64,000 nt of DNA from Candidatus Roslinia caecavium (GCA_904419955.1 CAJFTO010000012.1:1-64000), one strand, 5' to 3'. Shown: positions 1-10,206, counted from the stretch's first letter. Translations and numbers: made by a program. The notes: a model not told the origin generated them from the letters alone.

Positions 1-2310
1 GTAGTATCCGCCGAGCAGCGACGCGAGCGTTTTGCCCCAGCGTTTGGGATCCTCTCCCAGTCTCTCAAAGTATTCCTGGAACGTGAGATAAATATCTCTG
101 TAATCGGCTCCGGCGCAGACCGCCTTTGTCACCGACTCGACGACCGCGTACGCAGCGCCCGCAAACGGATTGGCCTTGGATATCTTGGGATTATATCCAT
201 ACGCCATTACCGTAGCCGTCTCGGTCTCCTTCGCGTATTCCTCGCCGTTTACCGGCAGTTTTGCCACCATGTTCTGCTGCGGCGTAAGCTGATATTTACC
301 GCCGTAAGGCATGAACACCGAGTTTCCGCCTATAGTGCTGTCGAAACGCTCGACCAGCCCTTTCTGCGACGCTATATTAAGATCGCCCATCATATTGAGG
401 GTCTTTTCCTTGATCGAATCGCCGCTTACCTCAAACTCGAGCGCCTTGCCGCTGAAATCGTTCTCAGTAACGATAACGTCGGCGTTCTTCTCAGCGCCGT
501 TAGTATTCAAAAATTCTCTTGATATGTCGCATATAGTTTTGCCGCGCCAGTTCATGACCAGCCTTGGGCTTTCGGTGACCTCGGCCACTACGACCGCGTC
601 GAGGTTCTCCTTGTCGGCCTCGGCTATAAATTTATCCGCGTCTTTCGCGCGTACTACGACCGCCATTCTCTCCTGCGACTCGGAGATCGCGAGCTCGGTT
701 CCGTCAAGTCCCTCGTACTTCTTGGGAACTTTGTCCAGATCGATATTTAGACCGTCGGCAAGCTCGCCTATAGCGACCGAAACGCCGCCGGCGCCGAAGT
801 CGTTGCAACGTCTTATCAGCGTGGTGACTTCGTTCTTCCTGAACAGTCTCTGAAGCTTGCGCTCGACAGGGGGATTACCCTTCTGGACCTCTGCTCCGCA
901 GGTCTCGAGCGATGACGAATCGTGCGCCTTGGACGAACCCGTAGCGCCGCCGCAGCCGTCGCGTCCCGTCATGCCGCCGAGCAGAATAACCACGTCGCCC
1001 GGCTCCGGTCTTTCACGGATAACGTTTTTCTTCGGAGCCGCCGCGATAACCGCGCCTATCTCCATACGCTTAGCTATATATCCCTCGTCGTATATCTCGT
1101 TTACTACGCCGGTCGCGAGTCCTATCTGGTTTCCGTACGAGCTGTAACCCTCCGCGGCGCCTATAACGATCTTGCGTTGCGGCAGTTTTCCCGGCAGAGT
1201 GTCCTTCAGACCCTTTCTCGGGTCTCCCGCTCCGGTCACGCGCATAGCCTGGTATACGTAAGAACGCCCCGAAAGCGGGTCTCTTATCGCGCCGCCCAGA
1301 CAGGTAGCCGCGCCGCCGAACGGCTCTATCTCGGTCGGGTGGTTGTGCGTCTCGTTCTTAAACATCACCAGCCACTCCTCTACCGAACCGTCGTCCATCT
1401 TAACGTCCACGTTTATCGAGCAGGCGTTGATCTCTTCCGACTCGTCGAGCGCCTTTAAAACGCCTTTTTTCTTAAGCTCCTTAGTCGCGATCGTAGCGAC
1501 GTCCATAAGACATACGCTCTTATCGCGACCCTCGTAGACGTATTCTCTCGAATTCAGATACTCGCCGTATACCGCCTGTATAAACGCGTTCTCGATTGTC
1601 ACGTTATTCAGCTTGGTCGCGAACGTCGTATGACGGCAGTGATCCGACCAGTAGGTGTCTATCATTCTTATCTCGGTGACCGACGGGTCTCTATTCTCGG
1701 TATTCTTAAAATAATTCTGACAGAATTTAATGTCGTCCAGATCCATAGCGAGACCCATATCGGCGATCATGCCGCTCAGGCCTTCTTCGTCCAAATCGAT
1801 AAAGCCTTCGACCGTCTTGACGTCGGAGGGCTCCTCAAGATTATCATCCAAAGTATCGGGTTTTTCCATAGACGCGGCTCTCGATTCCACAGGATTTATA
1901 TAGTAGTCCTCAACCGCCTTAAGCTGTTCGTCCGTGATATCGCCGATCAAAACGATCACCTTGGCGGTCCTCACCTTAGGCTTCGCGCCGCCGGTCATTA
2001 TCTGGGTACACTGCGCCGCGCTGTCGGCTCTCTGATCGAACTGACCCGGCAGGTATTCGGATGCGAAATATTTACCCTCTTCTATTTCAAGCTCTTCTCT
2101 GTACACCTCGTCCACCTGCGGCTCGGCGTATACGCAAGGCAGAACTCTATCCAGCTCCTCGTCGGTCACGCCGTCGATATCGTACCGGTTTATCACTCTT
2201 ACCTCCTTAAGTTCCTTAAGCCCGAGGTTGTCGATAAGATCGCGGCATAGCGCTTTCGCTTCGATATCGTAGCCCTTCTTCTTCTCAACAAAAAGTCGTT
2301 TTATGCTCAT
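1..2310 (-). CDS. purL: Phosphoribosylformylglycinamidine synthase, 5' part (cut by window edge)
   Basis: Catalyses the ATP- and glutamine-dependent conversion of FGAR to FGAM in de novo purine synthesis, in the cytoplasm. The frame is open from the ATG at 2308-2310 to the window edge, giving the first 770 residues. Seen: HCRHTTF, then the PurL core HNHPTEIEPFGGAATCLGG near residue 320, then NDFGAGG. The N-terminal part before the core is long, as in the single-chain PurL of Clostridia (about 1,240 residues with a C-terminal glutamine amidotransferase). That amidotransferase domain would lie outside the window, so the single-chain form is inferred. The start is supported by an AAAGGAG at about 2319-2325. 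It is transcribed alone here, from a promoter at 2463-2491. Confidence 0.95.
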   Translation of the reverse strand, partial: MSIKRLFVEKKKGYDIEAKALCRDLIDNLGLKELKEVRVINRYDIDGVTDEELDRVLPCVYAEPQVDEVYREELEIEEGKYFASEYLPGQFDQRADSAAQCTQIMTGGAKPKVRTAKVIVLIGDITDEQLKAVEDYYINPVESRAASMEKPDTLDDNLEEPSDVKTVEGFIDLDEEGLSGMIADMGLAMDLDDIKFCQNYFKNTENRDPSVTEIRMIDTYWSDHCRHTTFATKLNNVTIENAFIQAVYGEYLNSREYVYEGRDKSVCLMDVATIATKELKKKGVLKALDESEEINACSINVDVKMDDGSVEEWLVMFKNETHNHPTEIEPFGGAATCLGGAIRDPLSGRSYVYQAMRVTGAGDPRKGLKDTLPGKLPQRKIVIGAAEGYSSYGNQIGLATGVVNEIYDEGYIAKRMEIGAVIAAAPKKNVIRERPEPGDVVILLGGMTGRDGCGGATGSSKAHDSSSLETCGAEVQKGNPPVERKLQRLFRKNEVTTLIRRCNDFGAGGVSVAIGELADGLNIDLDKVPKKYEGLDGTELAISESQERMAVVVRAKDADKFIAEADKENLDAVVVAEVTESPRLVMNWRGKTICDISREFLNTNGAEKNADVIVTENDFSGKALEFEVSGDSIKEKTLNMMGDLNIASQKGLVERFDSTIGGNSVFMPYGGKYQLTPQQNMVAKLPVNGEEYAKETETATVMAYGYNPKISKANPFAGAAYAVVESVTKAVCAGADYRDIYLTFQEYFERLGEDPKRWGKTLASLLGGYY

Positions 2311-2462
2311 ATCAATACTCCTTTTCCGATGACGCCCAATGTTTTGGATAATGATCGGTTTATATTTTATGAATAAATATATCAGATTTATATCACATAA
2401 AAATTTCATCTGTGATAGTACGCCTAAAAATTGCCGAACTTTTCCGACAATCCGACATTATT

Positions 2463-2491
2463 ATTTTAATAGTAAAATCAACATTTGTCAA
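2463..2491 (-). promoter_or_regulatory. purL promoter
   Basis: On the minus strand TTGACA (2486-2491), 17 bases, TAAAAT (2463-2468). The transcript would carry a leader of about 145 bases before purL. Just downstream, 2430-2460 holds three CCGA(A/C) motifs about 8-10 bases apart, the first of which resembles a Bacillus PurR box (CCGAAC) in an AT-rich context. Confidence 0.6.
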
Positions 2492-2596
2492 TCAAAACAA
2501 ACTTATTTAGGCAATATATTATTTAACGCCCGCGCGGTCGCACAAAACAATGAGCGCAGTCGAATAGCAGCGCGAATAAGAAAGAAAAAAACGCAT

Positions 2597-2631
2597 AAAA
2601 AACCGCCGCGGATATTTTACGTCCGCGGCGG
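2597..2631 (-). terminator. Terminator of the pflB-pflA operon
   Basis: A perfect 10-bp stem, CCGCCGCGGA (2603-2612) with TCCGCGGCGG (2622-2631), is followed on the minus strand by six T. It lies about 45 bases after the pflA stop. Confidence 0.85.
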
Positions 2632-2676
2632 CTGCTTTAAAATTCTGATCGCAAATCATTCCGCCGAAGCGCTTGC

Positions 2677-3429
2677 TTAGCGGTATTTACTCGTGCAGAG
2701 CAGTTTATTGGCGTTTTCGATCCGTTCCTTTGTCGGAGGGTCGATCCCTTTAAGCGGATAATCGAATCCAAGCTCCTCCCACTTAAAGACGCCCATCGTA
2801 TGATATGGAAGTACTTCGACTTTCTCAACGTTAGTCAAAGACTCGATAAAAGTATTGAGCTTCACTAAATCCTCGTCGAAATCGCTGTACTCAGGAACCA
2901 GCACATGGCGTATCCAGACCGGCTTTTCTATCTCGGACAGATACTTCGCCATATCCAAAATGTTTTTATTGGTAAATCCCGTAAGCTTCTTATGTTTTTC
3001 CTCGTCGATCTCCTTTATGTCCAAAAGAATCAAGTCGGTATATTTCATCAGCTCGTTAAACTTACCGAAAAACGGTTCTTCTCTTGTAAAAGGCTGTCCG
3101 GCAGTATCGATAACGGTGTGTACGCCGTGCTCCTTGGCTTTTGAAAACAGTTCTAAGAGAAAATCGATCTGGAGCAGCGGTTCCCCGCCGCTCACAGTTA
3201 TTCCGCCTTCTTCGCCCCAGTAGCCCTTGTACCTTAAAACGGTCTCGATGAGCTCGTCCGAAGTATACTCTTTGTTTATATCTCGGCTCCAGGTGTCGGG
3301 ATTATGGCAGAACTTGCAGCGAAGTCCGCAGCCCTGCATAAATATCACATATCTGACCCCCGGGCCGTCAACCGAGCCGAAACTCTCAAGAGAATGTACG
3401 TTTCCTTTAATATTTCTATCCTCGTTCAT
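2677..3429 (-). CDS. pflA: Pyruvate formate-lyase activating enzyme
   Basis: Radical SAM enzyme that abstracts a hydrogen from the C-terminal glycine of PflB to form the glycyl radical. It is strictly anaerobic and cytoplasmic. The 250 residues match the family length. The 4Fe-4S motif CGLRCKFC is at residues 34-41 and is followed by HNPDTW. The glycine-rich stretch VSGGEPLLQ follows. Its ATG overlaps the pflB stop by one base (TAATG), so the two genes are co-transcribed and probably translationally coupled. A terminator follows directly. Confidence 0.96.
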   Translation of the reverse strand: MNEDRNIKGNVHSLESFGSVDGPGVRYVIFMQGCGLRCKFCHNPDTWSRDINKEYTSDELIETVLRYKGYWGEEGGITVSGGEPLLQIDFLLELFSKAKEHGVHTVIDTAGQPFTREEPFFGKFNELMKYTDLILLDIKEIDEEKHKKLTGFTNKNILDMAKYLSEIEKPVWIRHVLVPEYSDFDEDLVKLNTFIESLTNVEKVEVLPYHTMGVFKWEELGFDYPLKGIDPPTKERIENANKLLCTSKYR

Positions 3430-5681
3430 TACATTCTTTCGTGGCAGGTTCTCGAGATAACGTCCAACTGCTGTTCCTTAGTCAAGTCGATAAACTTGAC
3501 CGCATAGCCCGAAACGCGGATCGTAAAGTTTGCGTACTCCTCTTTCTCAGGATGCTCCATAGCGTCGATCAGCTTTTCGCGGCCGAACACGTTTACGTTT
3601 AAGTGGTGAGCGCCCTTATCAAAATATCCGTCCATAACGCTGACAAGATTCTTCTTCTGCTCGTCTTCGTTATGTCCCAAAGCTCCCGGATTGATCGTCT
3701 GCGTATTCGATATGCCGTCTAACGCGTACTCGTACGGCAGCTTAGCGACAGAGTTAAGCGACGCCAAAAGTCCGTTCTGCTCCGCTCCGTAGCTCGGATT
3801 AGCTCCAGGCGAAAGCGGCTCGCCCGCTCTTCTGCCATCCGGCATATTGCCCGTAGCCTTTCCGTAGACCACGTTCGAGGTGATCGTAAGTATAGAGGTC
3901 GTCGGTTCGCTGTCGCGGTAAGTATGTCTCTTCTTTATCTTCTTAAGGAAGGTCTTAAGCAACCATACGGCTATCTCGTCCGCTCTATCGTCGTCGTTTC
4001 CATATCTCGGGAAATCGCCGGTCGTCTCAAAGTCCATTATCATGCCGTCCTCGTCGCGGATAGCTTTTACCTTAGCGTACTTGATCGCGCTGAGCGAATC
4101 TACGACATGCGAGAATCCCGCAATACCCGTCGCAAACGTACGTCTTACGTCGGTGTCTATAAGCGCCATCTCAGCCGCCTCGTAGTAGTATTTATCATGC
4201 ATGTACTGGATCAGGTTAAGCGTGTTGACATAAAGTCCCGCAAGCCAGTCCATCATTATATCATACTTATGCATAACTTCGTCGTAATCTAAGTATTCGC
4301 TTTCGATAGGACGAAGCTCGGGGCCTACCTGCTCCTTGGTCTTCATATCGCGTCCGCCGTTCATAGCGTAGAGCAAGCACTTAGCCAAGTTTGCGCGCGC
4401 TCCGAAGAACTGCATTTCCTTACCCGTCTGAGTAGCCGATACGCAGCAGCAGATCGAATAATCGTCGCCCCATACCGGACGCATTACGTCGTCGTTCTCA
4501 TACTGTACCGAACTCGTTCTGACGGAGATCGCCGCGGCGTATTCTTTAAACGCCTTGGGAAGTCTCGACGAATACAACACCGTCAAGTTCGGCTCCGGAG
4601 CCGGTCCCATATTTTCAAGCGTATGCAGGAAACGGAAATCGTTCTTTGTGACCATCGATCTTCCGTCCATACCGAGTCCCGCTACCTCCAGCGTCGCCCA
4701 TACCGGGTCGCCCGAGAACAGCTGGTTGTATGAAGGTATTCTTGCGAATTTTACCATACGGCACTTCATAACGAAGTGATCGATAAGCTCCTGCGCCTCT
4801 TTCTCGGTAAGAACTCCGTTCTTAAGATCTCTGCTGATATATATATCGAGGAAAGTTGATACTCTTCCTACGCTCATAGCCGCGCCGTTCTGGGTCTTGA
4901 TAGCCGCAAGGTAACCGAAGTAGAGCCACTGAACCGCTTCCTTCGCATTCTTTGCAGGGCCCGAGATGTCAAAGCCGTAGATCTCGGCCATCTCTTTCAT
5001 CTGCTTAAGCGCCTTGATCTGCTCCGCTATCTCTTCTCTGAGACGGATAACGTCGTCGGTCATCGTTCCGTCGCCGCAGTAATCGAAATCTTCCTGCTTC
5101 TTCTCTATAAGAAAATCTATTCCGTACAGCGCGACCCTTCTGTAATCGCCGACGATACGTCCGCGGCCGTATGTATCCGGCAGGCCGGTGATTATCTTAT
5201 TGTGACGCGCCTTCTTCATCTCAGGCGTATACGCGTCGAATACCGCCTGGTTGTGAGTCTTATGATATTTAGTGAAGATCTCATGCAGTTTTTCCGACGG
5301 CTGATATCCGTAAACCGTGCACGACTGCTCGGCCATCTTTATACCGCCGTAGGGCATAAACGCTCTCTTTAAAGGCTTGTCGGTCTGAAGTCCTACGACC
5401 TTTTCAAGATCCTTAAGTTCTTCGTTTATATATCCCGCAGGATAAGCCGTTAAGCCCGAGACCACTTTGGTCTCCATATCCAAAACTCCGCCTTTGGCGC
5501 GCTCCTCCTTCTGAAGTTTCTGCAATTCGCCCCAGAGCCGATCCGTAGCGTCCGTGGGTCCCTCCAAAAAGGATTCGTCGCCGTCGTATGGTTCATAGTT
5601 GTTCTGGATAAAGTCGCGCAGATCTACGTCTTCTTTCCATTTTCTTCCGGCGAAACCCGCCCATGCTTCTTTAAATTCCAT
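3429..5681 (-). CDS. pflB: Pyruvate formate-lyase (formate acetyltransferase)
   Basis: Converts pyruvate and CoA to acetyl-CoA and formate by a glycyl radical mechanism. About 750 residues, the usual length. Catalytic cysteines sit in [10 protein letters not shown] around residue 410, followed by [10 protein letters not shown]. The glycyl radical motif RVSGYAV lies near residue 723. The frame is open 14 codons further upstream, but the ATG at 5679-5681 (MEFKEAW) is preceded by a purine-rich AGGGGG at about 5693-5698 and matches the family N-terminus, so I chose it. It is first gene of an operon with pflA, behind a promoter at 5754-5782 and a palindrome at 5727-5740. Confidence 0.97.
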   Translation of the reverse strand: MEFKEAWAGFAGRKWKEDVDLRDFIQNNYEPYDGDESFLEGPTDATDRLWGELQKLQKEERAKGGVLDMETKVVSGLTAYPAGYINEELKDLEKVVGLQTDKPLKRAFMPYGGIKMAEQSCTVYGYQPSEKLHEIFTKYHKTHNQAVFDAYTPEMKKARHNKIITGLPDTYGRGRIVGDYRRVALYGIDFLIEKKQEDFDYCGDGTMTDDVIRLREEIAEQIKALKQMKEMAEIYGFDISGPAKNAKEAVQWLYFGYLAAIKTQNGAAMSVGRVSTFLDIYISRDLKNGVLTEKEAQELIDHFVMKCRMVKFARIPSYNQLFSGDPVWATLEVAGLGMDGRSMVTKNDFRFLHTLENMGPAPEPNLTVLYSSRLPKAFKEYAAAISVRTSSVQYENDDVMRPVWGDDYSICCCVSATQTGKEMQFFGARANLAKCLLYAMNGGRDMKTKEQVGPELRPIESEYLDYDEVMHKYDIMMDWLAGLYVNTLNLIQYMHDKYYYEAAEMALIDTDVRRTFATGIAGFSHVVDSLSAIKYAKVKAIRDEDGMIMDFETTGDFPRYGNDDDRADEIAVWLLKTFLKKIKKRHTYRDSEPTTSILTITSNVVYGKATGNMPDGRRAGEPLSPGANPSYGAEQNGLLASLNSVAKLPYEYALDGISNTQTINPGALGHNEDEQKKNLVSVMDGYFDKGAHHLNVNVFGREKLIDAMEHPEKEEYANFTIRVSGYAVKFIDLTKEQQLDVISRTCHERM

Positions 5682-5726
5682 GACTGCATTACCCCCTATA
5701 TTGTAATGATACTTATATGACACTTG

Positions 5727-5740
5727 AGTTAGCTCTAACT
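5727..5740 (-). promoter_or_regulatory. Palindrome in the pflB leader, possible operator
   Basis: AGTTAG-CT-CTAACT, a perfect inverted repeat with 6-bp arms. It lies 14 bases below the -10 box, so it would cover the first transcribed bases. It does not match the Rex, CcpA or Fnr consensus I know. Its role as an operator is inferred from position. Confidence 0.4.
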
Positions 5741-5753
5741 AACTTCGTTTATA

Positions 5754-5782
5754 ATTATAACATACTTTTGTCAAAAGGTAAA
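5754..5782 (-). promoter_or_regulatory. pflB promoter
   Basis: Minus strand TTTACC (5777-5782), 17 bases, TATAAT (5754-5759). The start of transcription would be near 5747, leaving a leader of about 65 bases. Confidence 0.55.
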
Positions 5783-5799
5783 GTATTTTTAGTAATCTT

Positions 5800-6189
5800 T
5801 CTCATTTTTATCTGTTATGATTTTAATACAGATAAAATTCGTATGAAATTTATACAAAATCCCCAATTCATATCGCCGCCGGCCGTTCTAACCGACCCGC
5901 AAGCCCGCGCTTTGCGCTTTTAAACGCAAAATTTAAAGTCGAGCGTTTAAGTTTAGCTTATCTACATAAACGCTCAACTTATATTACCGGCGGCGCCAAA
6001 ATATTAATCCGCTTCGCTTCGGCATATACGTATATCCGGCGAGTAAAATGAAACGCTCGCCAAGCTATAGCCGCAAACGCTTTATTCGATCCGGCGCCGC
6101 AAATCGTCGTATATAGCAAAAACCAATATCGCAAGCCGCATTATACTACAAAATATGGTATACCGCCGCCTTTATCGAACAAATTCAAA
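5800..6189. other. Gene-free spacer between pflB and nifJ
   Basis: I see no gene with a ribosome binding site here. An inverted repeat GAGCGTTTA (5941-5949) / TAAACGCTC (5967-5975) has a 17-base loop but no T tract. The rest shows no structure I can interpret. Confidence 0.5.
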
Positions 6190-6212
6190 GCGGACAGGTC
6201 AAGCCTGTCCGC
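6187..6212 (-). terminator. Probable nifJ terminator
   Basis: A 9-bp stem, GCGGACAGG (6190-6198) with CCTGTCCGC (6204-6212), 5-base loop. It lies 20 bases after the nifJ stop. The following T tract on the minus strand is short (TTTGAATTTG), so efficiency is uncertain. Confidence 0.6.
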
Positions 6213-6232
6213 CCAATATTAATTAATATTAA

Positions 6233-9200
6233 TTATTCAGCATAGCTTTCGTTTGCTTTGCGAACATATGTCTTATATCTTTCCGTCAGGTCTCTTTCAG
6301 CCTTGTCGAACAATTCCTGAGCTTCGTCCGGGAACGCCTTAAGCAGCTGCAAGTATCTGTTCTCGCCCTTCATGAAGTCCTGGATACCGCCCTGAGGAGC
6401 CTTTGAATCGAGCGTGAACGGATTCGTACCCTCCGGAACGGACGGATTGAATCTCCATAAGTGCCAGTAACCGCATTCTACCGCCTTCTTCTCTTCGAGG
6501 ATGGTCGTAGCCATGCCCTTCTTGATACCATGGTTGATACACGGAGCGTAAGCTATTATGATCGACGGACCCGGATATGCCTCAGCCTCTTTGATAGCGT
6601 TAAGAGCCTGCTGCATGTTAGCGCCGAGCGCTATCTGAGCTACGTATACATAGCCGTAGGTCGTAGCTATCATACCGAGATCCTTCTTCTTAACTCTCTT
6701 GCCGGCCGCTGCGAACTTAGCTATGGCCGCCGTAGGCGTAGCCTTTGAAGCCTGTCCGCCGGTATTTGAGTAAACCTCTGTGTCAACTACCAGGATATTG
6801 ATATCCATATCCGAAGCTATAACGTGGTCGAGACCGCCGTAACCTATATCGTAAGCCCAGCCGTCGCCGCCGAATACCCACTGAGATCTCTTTACGAGGA
6901 AGTCCGTCCTGTCGGCGATCTCCTTTATAGCGGGATTGCTCATATCGGCGTCTTTAATAAGCGCTTCAATCTTAGCCGCCGCTGCTTTGGATGCGTCGGC
7001 GTTGTCCTTGCCCTCGATCCATTCCTGGAACGCTTCCTTAAGCGGAGCGTCTACAACGTCCATAACGCTGTTCATACGGCTTACCAAAGTCTCTCTTATC
7101 TTCTTGTTAGCTGCGACCATACCGAGACCAAACTCTGCGTTATCCTCGAACAACGAGTTAGCCCAAGCGGGACCGCGGCCGTTCTCATCCTTGCAGTAAG
7201 GCATCGAAGGAGCCGAACCGCCCCAGATAGACGTACAGCCCGTAGCGTTCGCTACTATCATTCTGTCGCCGAAGAGCTGAGTGATGAGCTTGATATAAGG
7301 AGTCTCTCCGCAGCCTGCGCACGCGCCCGAGAATTCGAGGTACGGCATAGCGAACTGCGAGTTCTTGATAGACTTCGTCTTGTCAACCAGATCCGCCTTA
7401 TTCGATACGCTCATAGCGTACTCCCAGTTAGGAGCTTCTGCAGGCGTAACGTCGTCGATCGGCTTCATCGTGAGCGCCTGAACCTTATCCGGGCAAACCT
7501 GAGCGCAGACTCCGCAGCCCAAGCAATCGAGCGGCGAAACCTGGATCCGGAACTTAAGTCCCTTAAGCTCCGGACCTGTAGCGTCTTTTGTTACAAACGA
7601 CTCAGGAGCGTTTGCGGCTTCCTCATCATTCAATAATATAGGACGAATAGCCGCGTGAGGACATACCGCGCTACACTGGTTACACTGGATACACTTCGTG
7701 GGATCCCACTGCGGAACCAATACGGCTACGCCTCTCTTCTCATAACGCGAAGTACCGGTCTCAAAAGTACCGTCTTCTCTTCCGGCAAACGTGCTTACCG
7801 GCAACTTGTTTCCGCGCTGAGCGTTGACCGGCTCGACGACCTTTGTGATAAATTCGGGCTTGTCCGAATTGTCTGTTTCTTCGTCTACGGCGTCTTTCCA
7901 GTAATCCGGAACGTTAACCTTATGCAGAGCCTCTATAGCGCCGTCGACGGCGTTGCAGTTCATGTTGACGATATCGTCGCCCTTTCTGCCGTAGGTCTTC
8001 TTGATAGCCGCTTTGATATATCCAACGGCTTCGTCGAACGGAATAACGTTAGCGAGCTTGAAGAACGCGCCCTGGGTTACCATGTTTATTCTTGTGGGAC
8101 CGAGGCCGACTTTGACCGCGACGTCTACCGCGTTAATCGTGTAGAAGTTGATGTCGTTCTCGGCAATATATCTCTTAACGTTCGCCGGGAGCTTCTCGTC
8201 GAGCTCTTCGTCCGACCAAACGCAGTTGAGCAGGAATGTACCGCCTTTTCTGAGGCCTTCGAGGATATCGTACTGATGTACGTACGCCGGTTTATGGCAT
8301 GCGATGTAATCAGCTTCATCCAATAAATATGTCGATTTGATCGGGCTCTTACCGAATCTGAGGTGAGACATCGTAACGCCGCCCGATTTCTTTGAGTCAT
8401 AGTCAAAGTACGCCTGAGCGTAAAGATCCGTATTGTCGCCGATGATCTTTATTGCGTCCTTATTAGCTCCGACAGTACCGTCGCTTCCGAACCCCCAGAA
8501 CTTACAACGGGTCGTGCCTTCCGAAGACGCGTTGATTCTCTCGCCCAAAGGCAGCGAAAGGTTGGTTACGTCGTCGACTATACCTATGGTAAATCCTTCT
8601 ATCGGCTTCTCAGCGTCGAGATTATCGAATACCGCAACCAGCTGAGTCGGAGTCGTATCTTTAGAACCGAGGCCGTAACGTCCGCCTATGATCATAGGAT
8701 TCATATCCGAATCTCTGAATACGTTGCAGATATCGAGATAAAGCGGCTCGCCGAGCGAACCGGGTTCCTTCGTTCTGTCAAGGACCGCGATCTTCTCAAC
8801 CGTCTTAGGCAGTACGTCGAAGAAGTATTTAGCCGAGAACGGTCTGTAGAGGTGAACCTCCAAAACGCCGGTCTTAGCGCCTCTTGCGTTGAGGTAATCT
8901 ACAGTCTCTTCAGCGGCTTCGCAAACGCTGCCCATAGCTACGATTATCTTTGTAGCGTCGGGCGCGCCGTAGTAGTTAAACGGCTTGTACTCTCTGCCCG
9001 TAAGCTCCGAGATCTTGCCCATGTATTCGTTTACGATATCCGGAACCGCGTCGTAGAACTTGTTCGCGGCCTCTCTGCCCTGGAAGTAGATATCGCCGTT
9101 TTGAGCCGTACCTCTGATAACAGGGTGCTCAGGGTTAAGAGCGTTATCCTTAAACGCTTTAAGAGCGTCCCAATCAACCAAACCTCTGAGATCGTCGTAA

Positions 9201-9760
9201 TCCATAACCTCTATCTTCTGGATCTCGTGAGAAGTTCTGAATCCGTCGAAGAAATGCAGGAACGGAACTCTCGACTTGATAGACGCGAGATGCGCCACGC
9301 TGCCCAGGTCCATAACCTCCTGGACGCTGTTGGAAGCCAGCATAGCGAAACCTGTCTGACGACAAGCCATAACGTCCTGATGGTCGCCGAAGATGTTGAG
9401 GGCGTGAGCCGCCAAAGCTCTCGCGCTTACGTGGAATACCGTCGGGAGCAGCTCTCCGGCAATCTTATACATATTCGGTATCATAAGCAAAAGACCCTGC
9501 GAAGCGGTGAACGTAGTAGTAAGCGCTCCCGCCTGAAGCGAACCGTGTACGGCGCCCGCCGCGCCTGCCTCGGATTGCATTTCTATAAGTTCTACAGTCT
9601 CGCCAAAAATATTCTTCTGGCCCTTAGCGCTCCATTCATCAACGTACTCAGCCATTGGTGAAGAAGGCGTGATCGGATAGATCGCCGCTACTTCAGTAAA
9701 CGCATACGCGCAATGCGCAGCGGCGCAGTTACCGTCCATGGTTTTAAAATGTTTTGCCAT
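6233..9760 (-). CDS. nifJ: Pyruvate:ferredoxin (flavodoxin) oxidoreductase
   Basis: Oxidatively decarboxylates pyruvate to acetyl-CoA and CO2 with ferredoxin or flavodoxin as acceptor. It uses TPP and three 4Fe-4S clusters. At 1,175 residues it is the fused single-chain form. The N-terminal pyrimidine-binding domain contains YPITPSSPMAE. Two ferredoxin motifs, CIQCNQCSAVCP (about 690) and CLGCGVCAQVCP (about 750), bind two clusters. CAGCGETPY and the TPP-binding stretch GDGWAYDIGYGG (about 970) follow. The ATG at 9758-9760 has an AGGAGGT at 9770-9776. It is monocistronic, with its own extended -10 promoter and a long leader. Despite the symbol there is no nitrogen fixation context. Confidence 0.97.
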   Translation of the reverse strand: MAKHFKTMDGNCAAAHCAYAFTEVAAIYPITPSSPMAEYVDEWSAKGQKNIFGETVELIEMQSEAGAAGAVHGSLQAGALTTTFTASQGLLLMIPNMYKIAGELLPTVFHVSARALAAHALNIFGDHQDVMACRQTGFAMLASNSVQEVMDLGSVAHLASIKSRVPFLHFFDGFRTSHEIQKIEVMDYDDLRGLVDWDALKAFKDNALNPEHPVIRGTAQNGDIYFQGREAANKFYDAVPDIVNEYMGKISELTGREYKPFNYYGAPDATKIIVAMGSVCEAAEETVDYLNARGAKTGVLEVHLYRPFSAKYFFDVLPKTVEKIAVLDRTKEPGSLGEPLYLDICNVFRDSDMNPMIIGGRYGLGSKDTTPTQLVAVFDNLDAEKPIEGFTIGIVDDVTNLSLPLGERINASSEGTTRCKFWGFGSDGTVGANKDAIKIIGDNTDLYAQAYFDYDSKKSGGVTMSHLRFGKSPIKSTYLLDEADYIACHKPAYVHQYDILEGLRKGGTFLLNCVWSDEELDEKLPANVKRYIAENDINFYTINAVDVAVKVGLGPTRINMVTQGAFFKLANVIPFDEAVGYIKAAIKKTYGRKGDDIVNMNCNAVDGAIEALHKVNVPDYWKDAVDEETDNSDKPEFITKVVEPVNAQRGNKLPVSTFAGREDGTFETGTSRYEKRGVAVLVPQWDPTKCIQCNQCSAVCPHAAIRPILLNDEEAANAPESFVTKDATGPELKGLKFRIQVSPLDCLGCGVCAQVCPDKVQALTMKPIDDVTPAEAPNWEYAMSVSNKADLVDKTKSIKNSQFAMPYLEFSGACAGCGETPYIKLITQLFGDRMIVANATGCTSIWGGSAPSMPYCKDENGRGPAWANSLFEDNAEFGLGMVAANKKIRETLVSRMNSVMDVVDAPLKEAFQEWIEGKDNADASKAAAAKIEALIKDADMSNPAIKEIADRTDFLVKRSQWVFGGDGWAYDIGYGGLDHVIASDMDINILVVDTEVYSNTGGQASKATPTAAIAKFAAAGKRVKKKDLGMIATTYGYVYVAQIALGANMQQALNAIKEAEAYPGPSIIIAYAPCINHGIKKGMATTILEEKKAVECGYWHLWRFNPSVPEGTNPFTLDSKAPQGGIQDFMKGENRYLQLLKAFPDEAQELFDKAERDLTERYKTYVRKANESYAE

Positions 9761-9824
9761 TTTAAGTTTACCTCCTGTTTTTGTGTCATATAATATCTAA
9801 AAATTAATTTTTTTCTAAACCTCG

Positions 9825-9884
9825 ATATTGCGCGCGCCGCTCCAGTTTATCTCATAAAGATTATTATAGAAGATCGCGCAATAT
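9825..9884 (-). other. Inverted repeat in the nifJ leader
   Basis: ATATTGCGCG (9825-9834) and CGCGCAATAT (9875-9884), perfect 10-bp arms with a 40-base loop. It is inside the roughly 210-base nifJ leader, about 65 bases before the start codon. It could fold in the mRNA. It has no T tract, so it is not a simple terminator. Confidence 0.45.
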
Positions 9885-9977
9885 AAATATTGGTTTACTC
9901 TGATAAAACGGCTTTTTGATACAGAAACGATAATGAATACCCCTCCCTCTCAAAAAGGTATATCATCAGACAAATTG

Positions 9978-10006
9978 ATTATAGCATAACACTCTTACAA
10001 ATTCAA
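9978..10006 (-). promoter_or_regulatory. nifJ promoter (extended -10)
   Basis: Minus strand TTGAAT (10001-10006), 17 bases ending TGC, TATAAT (9978-9983). The TGn before the -10 box strengthens the call. The predicted start near 9971 leaves about 210 leader bases before nifJ. Confidence 0.7.
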
Positions 10007-10206
10007 ATGTTTTTATACAAAAATGCAAAATAATTTGAATTTATTTTTAAATACTGTAAAAATGTCTTTTTTATTTTCCTAAACATACAGCGAGCACCTC
10101 GTTTTCCAACGTTCGTTTGTAAATTATACAAGCATTTTATCCGCTCAAGCTCTCAGTCCGCGCATACGGGGGCGCAATCATTAATTTTAAAATATTTTTA
10201 TTCCTA

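Noticed and set aside
311-1537. Several plus-strand open frames over 60 codons opposite purL
   Set aside because: They are antisense shadows of purL, which has conserved motifs along its whole length.
2339-2680. 113-residue open frame opposite the purL-pflA gap
   Set aside because: It runs across the purL promoter and the pfl terminator, has no ribosome binding site and an implausible product.
6233-9760. Nitrogen fixation locus suggested by the nifJ name
   Set aside because: No nifHDK or accessory genes; PFOR serves pyruvate fermentation here.
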